Of a stretch of 6,994 nucleotides of DNA, positions 1 to 5,114 are shown piece after piece. Origin of the DNA: Candidatus Faecivivens stercoravium. Its GTDB lineage: Bacteria; Bacillota; Clostridia; Oscillospirales; Ruminococcaceae. How positions within the stretch are numbered: the stretch's first letter is position 1; each line of letters starts with the position of its first letter. The notes under the pieces were generated by a model, which was not told the DNA's origin, made no database searches, and saw nothing but the letters and a program-made list of their open reading frames with translations. The stretch spans positions 1 to 6,994 of the forward strand of contig DVHA01000274.1 of assembly GCA_018712425.1 (NCBI GenBank). Reading direction: 5' to 3'. The translations under genes were made by a program, and so were the position numbers.

Positions 1-42
1 CCCGGGGATGCCCCGGATGCAGAAAGGAATGATACTGGATGA
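1..42 (+). CDS. Possible C-terminal end of an upstream gene (partial)
   Basis: Frame 1 is open from the window edge to a TGA at 40-42, encoding the tail PGDAPDAERNDTG. The stop overlaps the ATG of the next gene in an ATGA arrangement, which is typical of translationally coupled genes in one operon. Only 13 codons are visible, so no family can be named and the other plus-strand frames are not excluded. The overlap is the only argument for this frame. Confidence 0.35.
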   Translation, partial: PGDAPDAERNDTG

Positions 43-1991
43 ACGAGAATCTCTGTATGGGATGTATGGAGAATAAAGGGGATCTGACTGTCTGCCCCTA
101 CTGCGGCTACTCGGAAAACGGGCCGCGGATCCAGTCCTGCCTCCCCCCTCGTTCTCTGATCGGCGGCCGGTATTTGGCCGGCAAAGTACTCAGCTATAAC
201 GGCGAAGGCGTTACATATATTGGCTACGACACCGTCGCCGACCGGAAGGTCTCGGTGCGGGAGTTTTTCCCCGACGCGCTGGTGACCCGGGCGGAAGACG
301 GGAAGACCGTCGAGGTGCGGCCCAACTGCCAGATCCAGTTTAAAACCTACCTCTCCGATTTCCTTGAGGTCAACGAAAAGGTGGCGCGGCTCCGGTCGAT
401 CTCCTGCCTGGCACAGATCCTGGATATTGCCGAGGACAACGGCACCGTTTACGCCATATCGGAATACCCGCTGGGCGAGACGCTGGAAAGCTTCCTCGAG
501 CGGCGGGGGATGATGCTCACCTGGGGGGAAACCTACGACCTGATGATGCCGGTCATCCGGACGATGCAGCTGATCCACGAGGACGGGATCATCCACCGCG
601 GCATCAGCCCCCAGACGGTCTATATCACCCCTTCCGGCAAGGCGAAGCTCACGGGGTTCTGCATCAGCGCGGTGCGGGCCGCCCGGACCGAGCTGGCGGC
701 GGAACTTTACGCCGGGTTCTCGGCGCCGGAACAGTACTCCTCCACCGCCCCCCACGGGACCTGGACGGATATCTACGCCATCTGCGCGGTGCTCTACCTC
801 TGCGTCACCGGGCTGAACCCGCCCGAGGCGCTGATCCGGTCGCCGGAGACCGAACTCATCCGGCCGCGGGAACGGAACGAAACGGTCCCCACCCGGGTTT
901 CCCAGGCGATTATGCAGGGGCTGGCCCTCCGGCCGGAAGACCGGATCCACACCATCCCCGAGCTGGTGAGCAGCCTGAACATCGTCAAGACCGGCACCCC
1001 GAGCGAGGCGCCGACCATCGCGATTACCGGCGAAAACCTGCATGAAACCTCCCCCCGCCGCCCGCCGGAACAGCGGCGCCCGGCAAACCCCGAACGGCGG
1101 GAACCGCCCCGCCAGCAGCGGCCGGCCGGAAACCACCCGCCCGCACAGCAAAGACCCCAGGGCCAGCGTCCCCCGCAGCAGCGGCCGCAGGGACAGCGCC
1201 CCCAAGGGCAGCCGAACCGCCAGCCTGTCCAGCAGAAGGCGGCCCAGGCCCGCGGCAAGGCGGAGGAAAAGAAAAGCGGGCAGAATATCATCCTGAAGAC
1301 GATGCTGATTACCCTGCCTATCCTGCTGGTGATTTTGATCTTCACCTTCTGGTTCCTGTTCGGGAACCGGGAGCAGACCGAGTCGTATAAGGACAATATC
1401 GTCACCTCCACTTCGGATGAGGGCAGCTCGTCCGAAAGCTCCGGCTTCGGCAACTATACCCCCCCCTCTTCGACTGTAAGCTCCTCCGAACCCGCTTCCA
1501 GCAGCACGCCGGAATCCGTCTCCAGTTCCGAGCCGTCGTCCGAATCCTCCAGCGAACCTTCCAGCGAGGCCGGATGGTCGATGGTCCAGCTGGTTGGGCG
1601 GACGCTGGAAGACGTCCAGGCGGACGGCGAAATCACCGGCCATATCACGCTGGAACCGGAATTTATGTACAGCGATTCGACCGAGCAGGGGATTATCATG
1701 TGGCAGGATACGTCGGTCGGGACCCAGGTCGCCGACGGGACAACCGTCCAGGTGCGGGTCAGCAAGGGGAGCCAGTATGTCACCCTGCCCGACTGGGAGA
1801 AGAAGACCCAGGAGGAGTATACCGCCGAGCTGGACGCCCTGTCGATCCCCTACCAGGTGGAGATCCGGGAGAGCACCAACTATCCTTCCGGCTACGTCAT
1901 CGGGACCGACCATCTGCAGGGGACCCGGTATGACCTCGAAAGCGGGACGGTCGTCACCGTTTATGTCTGTGAAAACAATCAATCCTATTAA
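39..1991 (+). CDS. Membrane-anchored PASTA-domain pseudokinase with N-terminal zinc ribbon
   Basis: Visible order: zinc ribbon with C6-x2-C9 and C19-x2-C22; protein kinase fold at about residues 43-313; Pro/Gln/Arg-rich linker 336-400; one transmembrane helix 417-441; Ser/Glu/Pro linker 456-510; two PASTA repeats, about 511-577 and 578-645. The kinase part should be cytosolic and the PASTA repeats outside, where this domain class senses peptidoglycan fragments or lipid II (known for PknB/PrkC). The fold is recognisable from EFFP after subdomain II, the HR..SP loop, APE at 229-231, D244 in TDIYA and the subdomain XI arginine R302. The catalytic set is gone: the VAIK lysine is R74, HRD is HRG (G188), the catalytic-loop Asn is T193, and DFG is GFC (206-208). 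The first two loop glycines are S52 and N54. I infer a pseudokinase acting as sensor or scaffold. The ATG at 39 follows AGAAAGGA at 21-28 and overlaps the preceding stop. A VOC gene follows closely. Confidence 0.9.
   Translation: MNENLCMGCMENKGDLTVCPYCGYSENGPRIQSCLPPRSLIGGRYLAGKVLSYNGEGVTYIGYDTVADRKVSVREFFPDALVTRAEDGKTVEVRPNCQIQFKTYLSDFLEVNEKVARLRSISCLAQILDIAEDNGTVYAISEYPLGETLESFLERRGMMLTWGETYDLMMPVIRTMQLIHEDGIIHRGISPQTVYITPSGKAKLTGFCISAVRAARTELAAELYAGFSAPEQYSSTAPHGTWTDIYAICAVLYLCVTGLNPPEALIRSPETELIRPRERNETVPTRVSQAIMQGLALRPEDRIHTIPELVSSLNIVKTGTPSEAPTIAITGENLHETSPRRPPEQRRPANPERREPPRQQRPAGNHPPAQQRPQGQRPPQQRPQGQRPQGQPNRQPVQQKAAQARGKAEEKKSGQNIILKTMLITLPILLVILIFTFWFLFGNREQTESYKDNIVTSTSDEGSSSESSGFGNYTPPSSTVSSSEPASSSTPESVSSSEPSSESSSEPSSEAGWSMVQLVGRTLEDVQADGEITGHITLEPEFMYSDSTEQGIIMWQDTSVGTQVADGTTVQVRVSKGSQYVTLPDWEKKTQEEYTAELDALSIPYQVEIRESTNYPSGYVIGTDHLQGTRYDLESGTVVTVYVCENNQSY
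1146..1211 (+). repeat. Imperfect Gln-Arg-Pro-Gln-Gly coding repeat in the kinase linker
   Basis: Residues 370-391 of the pseudokinase consist of iterated QRPQGQRP-like units inside a longer Pro/Gln/Arg-rich tract (336-400). The units are not identical at DNA level. The tract probably forms a flexible, positively charged juxtamembrane linker on the cytosolic side. The long open frames on the other strand here are a by-product of this biased composition. Confidence 0.6.
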
Positions 1992-1993
1992 AT

Positions 1994-1998
1994 GGAGG
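1994..1998 (+). promoter_or_regulatory. Ribosome binding site that sets the VOC gene start
   Basis: GGAGG lies 8 nt before the ATG at 2007. The earlier in-frame ATG at 1992 overlaps this motif and begins only one base after the upstream stop, so it has no binding site of its own. The spacing therefore favours the start at 2007. Confidence 0.75.
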
Positions 1999-2006
1999 TA
2001 TGCTGT

Positions 2007-2390
2007 ATGAAAAACGGACTGCACCATGTCGCCCTGTCGGCGGTCAACCTCGACCAGACGGTCGACTTCTACCAAAAAGCCTTCGGGTTTACCCTGCTGC
2101 GGCGGTGGGGCGAGGAAAAGCCCGCCGCGATGCTGGATATGGGCGGCGACGCGATCCTCGAGATCTTCTCGGGGGCGGACGAAGGGGAAGAATCCGGCAG
2201 CCGCTGGCTCCATATCGCCGTGAAGACCGACGACACCGACGGATGCTATGAGGCGGCGCTGGCGGCTGGCGCGGCGGAGGAAACCCCTCCGAAGGATATC
2301 GTCATCCCGACCGAACCCGCTTTCCCGGCACGGATTGCGTTTGTGCGGGGGCTGAACGGCGAGCTGATCGAGATTTTCTGCGAGAAATAA
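2007..2390 (+). CDS. VOC-superfamily (glyoxalase/dioxygenase-fold) protein
   Basis: A 127-aa single-chain protein with two beta-alpha-beta-beta-beta units, the usual size for a small VOC protein, which normally dimerises. The start LHHVALSAVNLDQTVDFYQK is the classic first strand and helix. The four positions that bind metal in glyoxalase I-like members are all present: H7, E52 (ILEIF), H69 (WLHIAV) and E122 (ELIEIF), so a divalent metal site is likely intact. The substrate is unknown: lactoylglutathione-like lyase, epimerase, dioxygenase or antibiotic-binding roles are all possible for this fold. It starts 15 bases after the pseudokinase stop and is probably co-transcribed with it; a functional link is not evident. 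No terminator directly follows; the first good one is at 2772-2805. Confidence 0.88.
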   Translation: MKNGLHHVALSAVNLDQTVDFYQKAFGFTLLRRWGEEKPAAMLDMGGDAILEIFSGADEGEESGSRWLHIAVKTDDTDGCYEAALAAGAAEETPPKDIVIPTEPAFPARIAFVRGLNGELIEIFCEK

Positions 2391-2451
2391 CGTAAAATTC
2401 GGCGCTGGCACCAAAGTTACGAAGCGACGGGCGGCATCAGAAGTTTAGGAT

Positions 2452-2473
2452 CGACCCCTTTTTAAAGGGGTCG
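2452..2473. repeat. Inverted repeat 1 of the hairpin block
   Basis: CGACCCCTTT at 2452-2461 and AAAGGGGTCG at 2464-2473 are perfect reverse complements around two T residues. In RNA the stem would open by one or more pairs to make a loop. There is no T-run on either side, so it is not an obvious terminator. Confidence 0.85.
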
Positions 2474-2496
2474 CGGGAGTGGAGAGGGCATGAGCC

Positions 2497-2525
2497 CAGG
2501 TGTCCGGATGAAATCCGGACACCTG
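2497..2525. repeat. Inverted repeat 2 of the hairpin block (13-bp arms)
   Basis: CAGGTGTCCGGAT at 2497-2509 pairs perfectly with ATCCGGACACCTG at 2513-2525, leaving a GAA triloop. A smaller GGGC/GCCC stem with loop ATGA lies just before it at 2486-2497. No T-run follows. Confidence 0.88.
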
Positions 2526-2535
2526 AAAAACCGCT

Positions 2536-2560
2536 TGCCGGCCGTACGGCTTGGCCGGCA
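2536..2560. repeat. Inverted repeat 3, with GCCGTACGGC palindrome inside
   Basis: TGCCGGCC at 2536-2543 pairs with GGCCGGCA at 2553-2560. The central part contains the self-complementary decamer GCCGTACGGC (2541-2550), so two alternative foldings compete. The same decamer recurs at 2675-2684. Confidence 0.8.
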
Positions 2561-2579
2561 TTTCCCGCAGGCGGGAAAT
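2560..2579. repeat. Inverted repeat 4 of the hairpin block
   Basis: ATTTCCCGC at 2560-2568 and GCGGGAAAT at 2571-2579 are perfect reverse complements around AG. It abuts the preceding inverted repeat, sharing base 2560. Confidence 0.82.
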
Positions 2580-2653
2580 CGCGCTTTTTCACGGGTTGTA
2601 CGTCTATTTTTCGTTGCAGCGCATCGGCTACCTTTCCGGAAGGCGACAACCTC

Positions 2654-2700
2654 AGAAAATTGTTTGCGGGCCATGCCGTACGGCCCGCAAACAAATTTCT
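2654..2700. repeat. Long inverted repeat 5 (19-position arms, one mismatch)
   Basis: Bases 2654-2672 pair with 2682-2700 over 19 positions, with a single A-A mismatch at 2659/2695. The core TTGTTTGCGGGCC/GGCCCGCAAACAA is perfect. The 9-nt loop ATGCCGTAC includes part of the second GCCGTACGGC copy. This is the longest stem in the window. No T-run follows on either strand, which argues against simple termination. Confidence 0.88.
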
Positions 2701-2771
2701 AAGGGCTGCGAAGCAGACCGGCGTGCAGCAGCACCCAAAAAATGCTTCAAAAAACACGTTTTCGGCAAATT

Positions 2772-2805
2772 CCCGCGTCTGGATGTCCAGGCGCGGGTTT
2801 TCTTT
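2772..2805 (+). terminator. Rho-independent terminator closing the hairpin block
   Basis: CCCGCG (2772-2777) pairs with CGCGGG (2792-2797). Inside it, T2778-G2791 is a wobble and CTGGA (2779-2783) pairs with TCCAG (2786-2790), leaving two loop bases (the innermost pairs would open). The stem is followed by TTTTCTTT at 2798-2805. GC-rich stem plus T-run on the plus strand fits an intrinsic terminator, either for the VOC transcript or for an RNA encoded at 2391-2797. Confidence 0.65.
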
Positions 2806-2836
2806 GGAACGGCGGCTTTCCCCGTACTTTTCCATA

Positions 2837-2974
2837 AATTTACACGCCCCTCCCCCGCCCTTTTTACCCAAGCTGCGGCAACGGCCGCTCGGCGGCAAAA
2901 ATAGAATGGTGAACGAGAAAGTGAGATAAAAGAAGCAAAATCGCGAGAAAATAAGAGAATGGGGTGTGTAAATT
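2837..2974. repeat. 14-nt inverted repeat framing a 138-bp purine-rich segment
   Basis: AATTTACACGCCCC at 2837-2850 is the reverse complement of GGGGTGTGTAAATT at 2961-2974 at 13 of 14 positions; the exception is a G-T pair. The interior changes from a C-rich tract (2847-2860) through a GCGGC/GCCGC mini-hairpin (2875-2888) to an A/G-rich stretch (2897-2960). No gene is visible within. The ends resemble short terminal inverted repeats, but I see no flanking target duplication. Confidence 0.5.
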
Positions 2975-2995
2975 AAAAAATCCCCGAATTTCGGG

Positions 2996-3024
2996 TTGAC
3001 AAACAGTTTGCGTTCCGCTATAAT
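2996..3024 (+). promoter_or_regulatory. Consensus sigma-A promoter of rplM-rpsI
   Basis: TTGACA at 2996-3001 and TATAAT at 3019-3024 match the housekeeping consensus at all twelve positions with the ideal 17-nt spacer. Transcription should start near 3031. An A-rich patch at 2971-2980 lies at about -60 to -51 and may act as an UP element. A near-palindrome, CCCGAA-T-TTCGGG (2983-2995), touches the -35 box. Such strength fits a ribosomal protein operon. Confidence 0.92.
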
Positions 3025-3030
3025 AAGACA

Positions 3031-3127
3031 CGTTGTGAAACTTACTGAAACGAAACCCGGTTTTGGTAGGGGTCCCGGGGACAGGCCCCGGGATGGTCAT
3101 GAAAATAAAATTGGAGGTAAAAAGACT
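3031..3127 (+). promoter_or_regulatory. rplM 5' leader with GC hairpin, candidate L13 autoregulatory leader
   Basis: The predicted transcript has about 97 nt before the start codon. It contains an 8-bp stem, TCCCGGGG (3073-3080) with CCCCGGGA (3086-3093), around loop ACAGG. CCCGG at 3056-3060 could compete for the CCGGG of that stem. L13 leaders that bind their own product are known upstream of rplM in Bacillus-type Firmicutes. Whether this one is homologous cannot be judged by eye. The stem has no T-run, so any control would act by translation or by an alternative fold. The binding site GGAGG is at 3113-3117. Confidence 0.5.
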
Positions 3128-3553
3128 ATGACTACGATGCCGAAAGCAGCTGAAATCAGCCGCAAATGGTATGTGATCGACGCCGAGGGCAAACCGCTCG
3201 GCCGCGTCGCCGCGCAGGCCGCCGCTCTGCTCCGCGGCAAACATAAAACCACCTTTACGCCCCATGTGGACTGCGGTGACTTTGTCATCATCGTCAACTG
3301 CGACAAGGCGGTTCTGACCGGCAAGAAGCTGGAGAAGAAGTACCTGCGCTGGCACACCGGCTGGATTGGCCACCTCAAGGAAATCCAGTACGCCACCCTG
3401 ATGCAGAAGAACCCCGAAAAGGCGATGCAGGTTGCCGTCAACGGCATGATCCCCGACACCGTCATCGGCCGCAACGAGAGACGCCGCCTGCATGTCTACG
3501 CCGGCAGCGAACATCCGCATGCTGCCCAGAAGCCCGAAAGCTACGAGCTGTAA
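3128..3553 (+). CDS. rplM: 50S ribosomal protein L13
   Basis: A 141-aa protein, close to the usual 142-145 residues. It carries the L13 hallmarks: the KWYVIDAEGKPLGRVAA start, GKHKTTFTPHVDCGDFVIIVN, and near the C-terminus VNGMIPDTVIGR followed by LHVYAGSEHPHAAQKP. L13 binds 23S rRNA early in assembly of the large subunit. The ATG at 3128 is chosen because GGAGG ends 10 nt upstream; the next ATG at 3137 would be 19 nt away. The open frame extends upstream into the leader, but that part has no L13 sequence. rpsI follows after 22 bases, the standard bacterial pair. Confidence 0.98.
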   Translation: MTTMPKAAEISRKWYVIDAEGKPLGRVAAQAAALLRGKHKTTFTPHVDCGDFVIIVNCDKAVLTGKKLEKKYLRWHTGWIGHLKEIQYATLMQKNPEKAMQVAVNGMIPDTVIGRNERRRLHVYAGSEHPHAAQKPESYEL

Positions 3554-3575
3554 TTATCGAAGGGAGGCTATTTAA

Positions 3576-3974
3576 ATGTACGAATCCAAACCTTACTACT
3601 ACGGCACCGGCAGAAGAAAATCCTCTGTGGCCCGCGTCCGCGTTTACCAGGGCACCGGTTCCATCACCATCAACGGCCGCTCGATCGATGATTACTTCGG
3701 CCTCGATACCCTCAAGCTGATCGTCCGCCAGCCCCTCGCGCTCACCGAGTCTGAGGGCAAGTTCGACATCGTCTGCACCGTCGCCGGCGGCGGCGTTACC
3801 GGCCAGGCTGGCGCAATCCGCCACGGCCTGTCCAGAGCGCTCCTCAAGTTTGACCCTGAGCTCCGCCCCGTTCTCAAGAAGGCCGGGTTCCTCACCCGTG
3901 ACCCTCGTATGAAAGAACGGAAAAAATACGGCCTCAAAGCGGCAAGACGCGCGCCTCAGTTCTCCAAGAGATGA
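3576..3974 (+). CDS. rpsI: 30S ribosomal protein S9
   Basis: A 132-aa protein of normal S9 length. The N-terminal motif YYGTGRRKSSVARVRV, the central GGGVTGQAGAIRHGLSRAL and the basic tail KYGLKAARRAPQFSKR are diagnostic. The terminal Lys-Arg reaches into the small-subunit P site and contacts tRNA (known for the family). AGGGAGG at 3561-3567 sits 8 nt before the ATG. The gene is co-transcribed with rplM and closed by the terminator starting 26 bases after its stop. Confidence 0.98.
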   Translation: MYESKPYYYGTGRRKSSVARVRVYQGTGSITINGRSIDDYFGLDTLKLIVRQPLALTESEGKFDIVCTVAGGGVTGQAGAIRHGLSRALLKFDPELRPVLKKAGFLTRDPRMKERKKYGLKAARRAPQFSKR

Positions 3975-3999
3975 TTTTTTCCGTCCGTTTGGATGGATG

Positions 4000-4037
4000 C
4001 ACCCCGGAAGCCTTTGGGTTTCCGGGGTGTTTTGTTT
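4000..4037 (+). terminator. Rho-independent terminator of rplM-rpsI
   Basis: CACCCCGGAA at 4000-4009 pairs with TTCCGGGGTG at 4020-4029. The stem extends inward by G-T, C-G and C-G pairs to a TTTG loop, and TTTTGTTT follows at 4030-4037. A smaller hairpin, CCGTCC/GGATGG, lies between the stop codon and the terminator at 3981-3996. Confidence 0.93.
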
Positions 4038-4098
4038 AATGAAAACCCGGGCGGCTGAACATACACACATTTGTAACAATATGTTTATTAGACGGATA

Positions 4099-4127
4099 TT
4101 TACTGCCTTCGACAGATGTGCTAAAAT
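4099..4127 (+). promoter_or_regulatory. Candidate extended -10 promoter of the DUF5685-DnaJ operon
   Basis: TTTACT at 4099-4104 (four of six matches) lies 17 nt before TAAAAT at 4122-4127, and the -10 box is preceded by TG at 4119-4120. A start near 4134 would give a leader of roughly 23 nt, with the binding site GGGAGG at 4141-4146. The position, downstream of the rpsI terminator, fits an independent promoter. Confidence 0.55.
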
Positions 4128-4156
4128 GTGAGCATGGACAGGGAGGTGTCTGCGCG

Positions 4157-5086
4157 ATGTTTGGTTATATCCGGCCTGACGCCGGGCAGCTACGGGTCTG
4201 CGAATATGAAACCTACCGGGCGGTCTACTGCGGCATCTGCCACGCTTTAAAGGAACATTTCGGTACCCTCTCCACCCTGTCGCTGAACTACGATTTTACC
4301 TTTGCCGCCCTCCTGGGGCTGGCCCTCAAACCGGGGTTCCCGGGATACGAAAGCTTCACCTGCGCCGCCCACCCCTTTCACAAGCGGCAGCGGGTCAAGC
4401 TGGAAGAAGAGGTCCTCCCCTACGTCGGCGGATGCGTTGTCTCGATGGCCCACGCGAAAATCGCCGACAACATCGCCGATTCGGGCTTTCTGAAAAGCAC
4501 CGTCTGCCGGCTGACCCTGCCGCTGACGGCGAGGGCCGAAAAAAAGGCCGGCGGGAAATTCCCGGCCCTCCCCGCCCTCTGCGAACAGATGACGGCGGAG
4601 CAGGATAAAATAGAACAGGACCCGGGCGCCTCCCTTGACGCGGCCGCAGAGCCATCCGCCGCGGCGCTCGCGGGGATGATGGAGGCGCTGTCGGAAGACG
4701 GGATGGAAAAGCGGATCCTGAAACGGTTTGGGTACCTGCTGGGGAGATGGATCTACTTTATCGACGCCCTCGACGATCTGGAAGACGACTTAAAGGAGGG
4801 CGGTTTCAACCCGTTTATCAAGCGGTTTGGGCTCACCGCCCCCCTGCCGCCGGAAAAGAGGGAGGAGGTCCGGGATTACGGCCGGGAACTGCTCAACATC
4901 ACCGGCGCCGAGATGGCGGCGGCCTATGAACTATTGGAACTGAAACGCTTTAAGGGGATTCTCGACAACATCGTCTACCTCGGGCTCCAGCAGTCGATCG
5001 ACCGGGTGTTTAACCGGGCCGGCGGCAAAAAGCCGGGGGAAGAGGAGAAAAAGACGGAATACCCCGCGGGGCGTCCATTATTGTAA
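4157..5086 (+). CDS. DUF5685-like all-helical protein with Cys and Asp-rich motifs
   Basis: A 309-aa cytosolic, mostly alpha-helical protein without signal peptide or obvious membrane helix. The opening MFGYIRPDAGQLRVCEYETY and YCGICHAL match what I recall of clostridial DUF5685 proteins; the name is from memory. Visible motifs: C25-x2-C28, C69-x2-H72 (CAAHP), KIADNIADS around D104/D108, and DALDDLEDDLKEGGFNPF at 203-220. The Cys/His set could bind a metal. The two Asp-rich helices recall the paired metal-binding helices of isoprenoid synthases, but this is analogy and no substrate can be named. A charged tail (290-309) is likely disordered. The start at 4157 is chosen because GGGAGG lies 10 nt upstream and the motif starts at this Met; the ATG at 4118 would add 13 unrelated residues and lie at or before the predicted transcript start. 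First gene of the operon, 28 bases before the J-domain gene. Confidence 0.75.
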   Translation: MFGYIRPDAGQLRVCEYETYRAVYCGICHALKEHFGTLSTLSLNYDFTFAALLGLALKPGFPGYESFTCAAHPFHKRQRVKLEEEVLPYVGGCVVSMAHAKIADNIADSGFLKSTVCRLTLPLTARAEKKAGGKFPALPALCEQMTAEQDKIEQDPGASLDAAAEPSAAALAGMMEALSEDGMEKRILKRFGYLLGRWIYFIDALDDLEDDLKEGGFNPFIKRFGLTAPLPPEKREEVRDYGRELLNITGAEMAAAYELLELKRFKGILDNIVYLGLQQSIDRVFNRAGGKKPGEEEKKTEYPAGRPLL

Positions 5087-5114
5087 CAGCCCATCCGGGC
5101 GATTGGAGGAACAT

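Larger units (their letters stand above)
2391..2830. other. Hairpin-dense intergenic block, possible structured RNA or repeat element
   Basis: This stretch holds no protein gene I can support. It contains at least six strong inverted repeats (2452-2473, 2497-2525, 2536-2560, 2560-2579, 2654-2700, 2772-2797). It also has a possible long-range stem, GGTTGT at 2594-2599 with ACAACC at 2646-2651. The last hairpin carries a T-run on the plus strand, so a plus-strand transcript would end near 2805. Several reading frames stay open on both strands, but their starts lack good binding sites and their translations are Arg/Pro/Ala/Gly-rich, as expected from GC-rich palindromes. It could be a structured non-coding RNA, a structured 3' UTR of the VOC transcript, or a mobile REP/MITE-like repeat. 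A convincing promoter of its own is not visible; TAAAAT at 2393-2398 has no matching -35. Confidence 0.55.

Noticed and set aside
794..1453. Long minus-strand frame opposite the kinase/linker region
   Set aside because: It is a shadow of the Pro/Gln/Arg-rich coding tract; the plus-strand frame has clear domains throughout.
2452..2473. Terminator immediately downstream of the VOC gene
   Set aside because: The stem is good, but it is followed by CGGGAGTG rather than T residues on the plus strand, and there is no T-run on the minus strand.
2490..2702. Open frame of 70 codons on the plus strand with GGAG 5 nt before its ATG
   Set aside because: The binding-site match is tolerable, but the product is Arg/Pro-rich with no recognisable fold and the frame runs through four hairpins, so it is more likely incidental.
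2391..2830. CRISPR array, tRNA, RNase P RNA or tmRNA in the intergenic block
   Set aside because: The hairpins differ in sequence and spacing, so there is no repeat-spacer pattern. No cloverleaf, CCA end or conserved RNase P/tmRNA signature was visible on reading.
2437..2898. Open frame of 153 codons on the minus strand across the hairpin block
   Set aside because: It starts with TTG without a ribosome binding site, overlaps open frames on the other strand, and its residues follow from the GC palindromes. A conserved-protein search could revive it, but nothing in the sequence supports translation.
2996..3127. N-terminal extension of the rplM frame into the leader
   Set aside because: The upstream part contains the promoter and hairpin, has no L13 homology, and the binding site is placed for the ATG at 3128.
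4071..4102. Alternative promoter TTGTAA ... TATTTA upstream of the DUF5685-like gene
   Set aside because: The spacer would be 20 nt, too long for a good sigma-A promoter; the extended -10 pair at 4099-4127 fits better.
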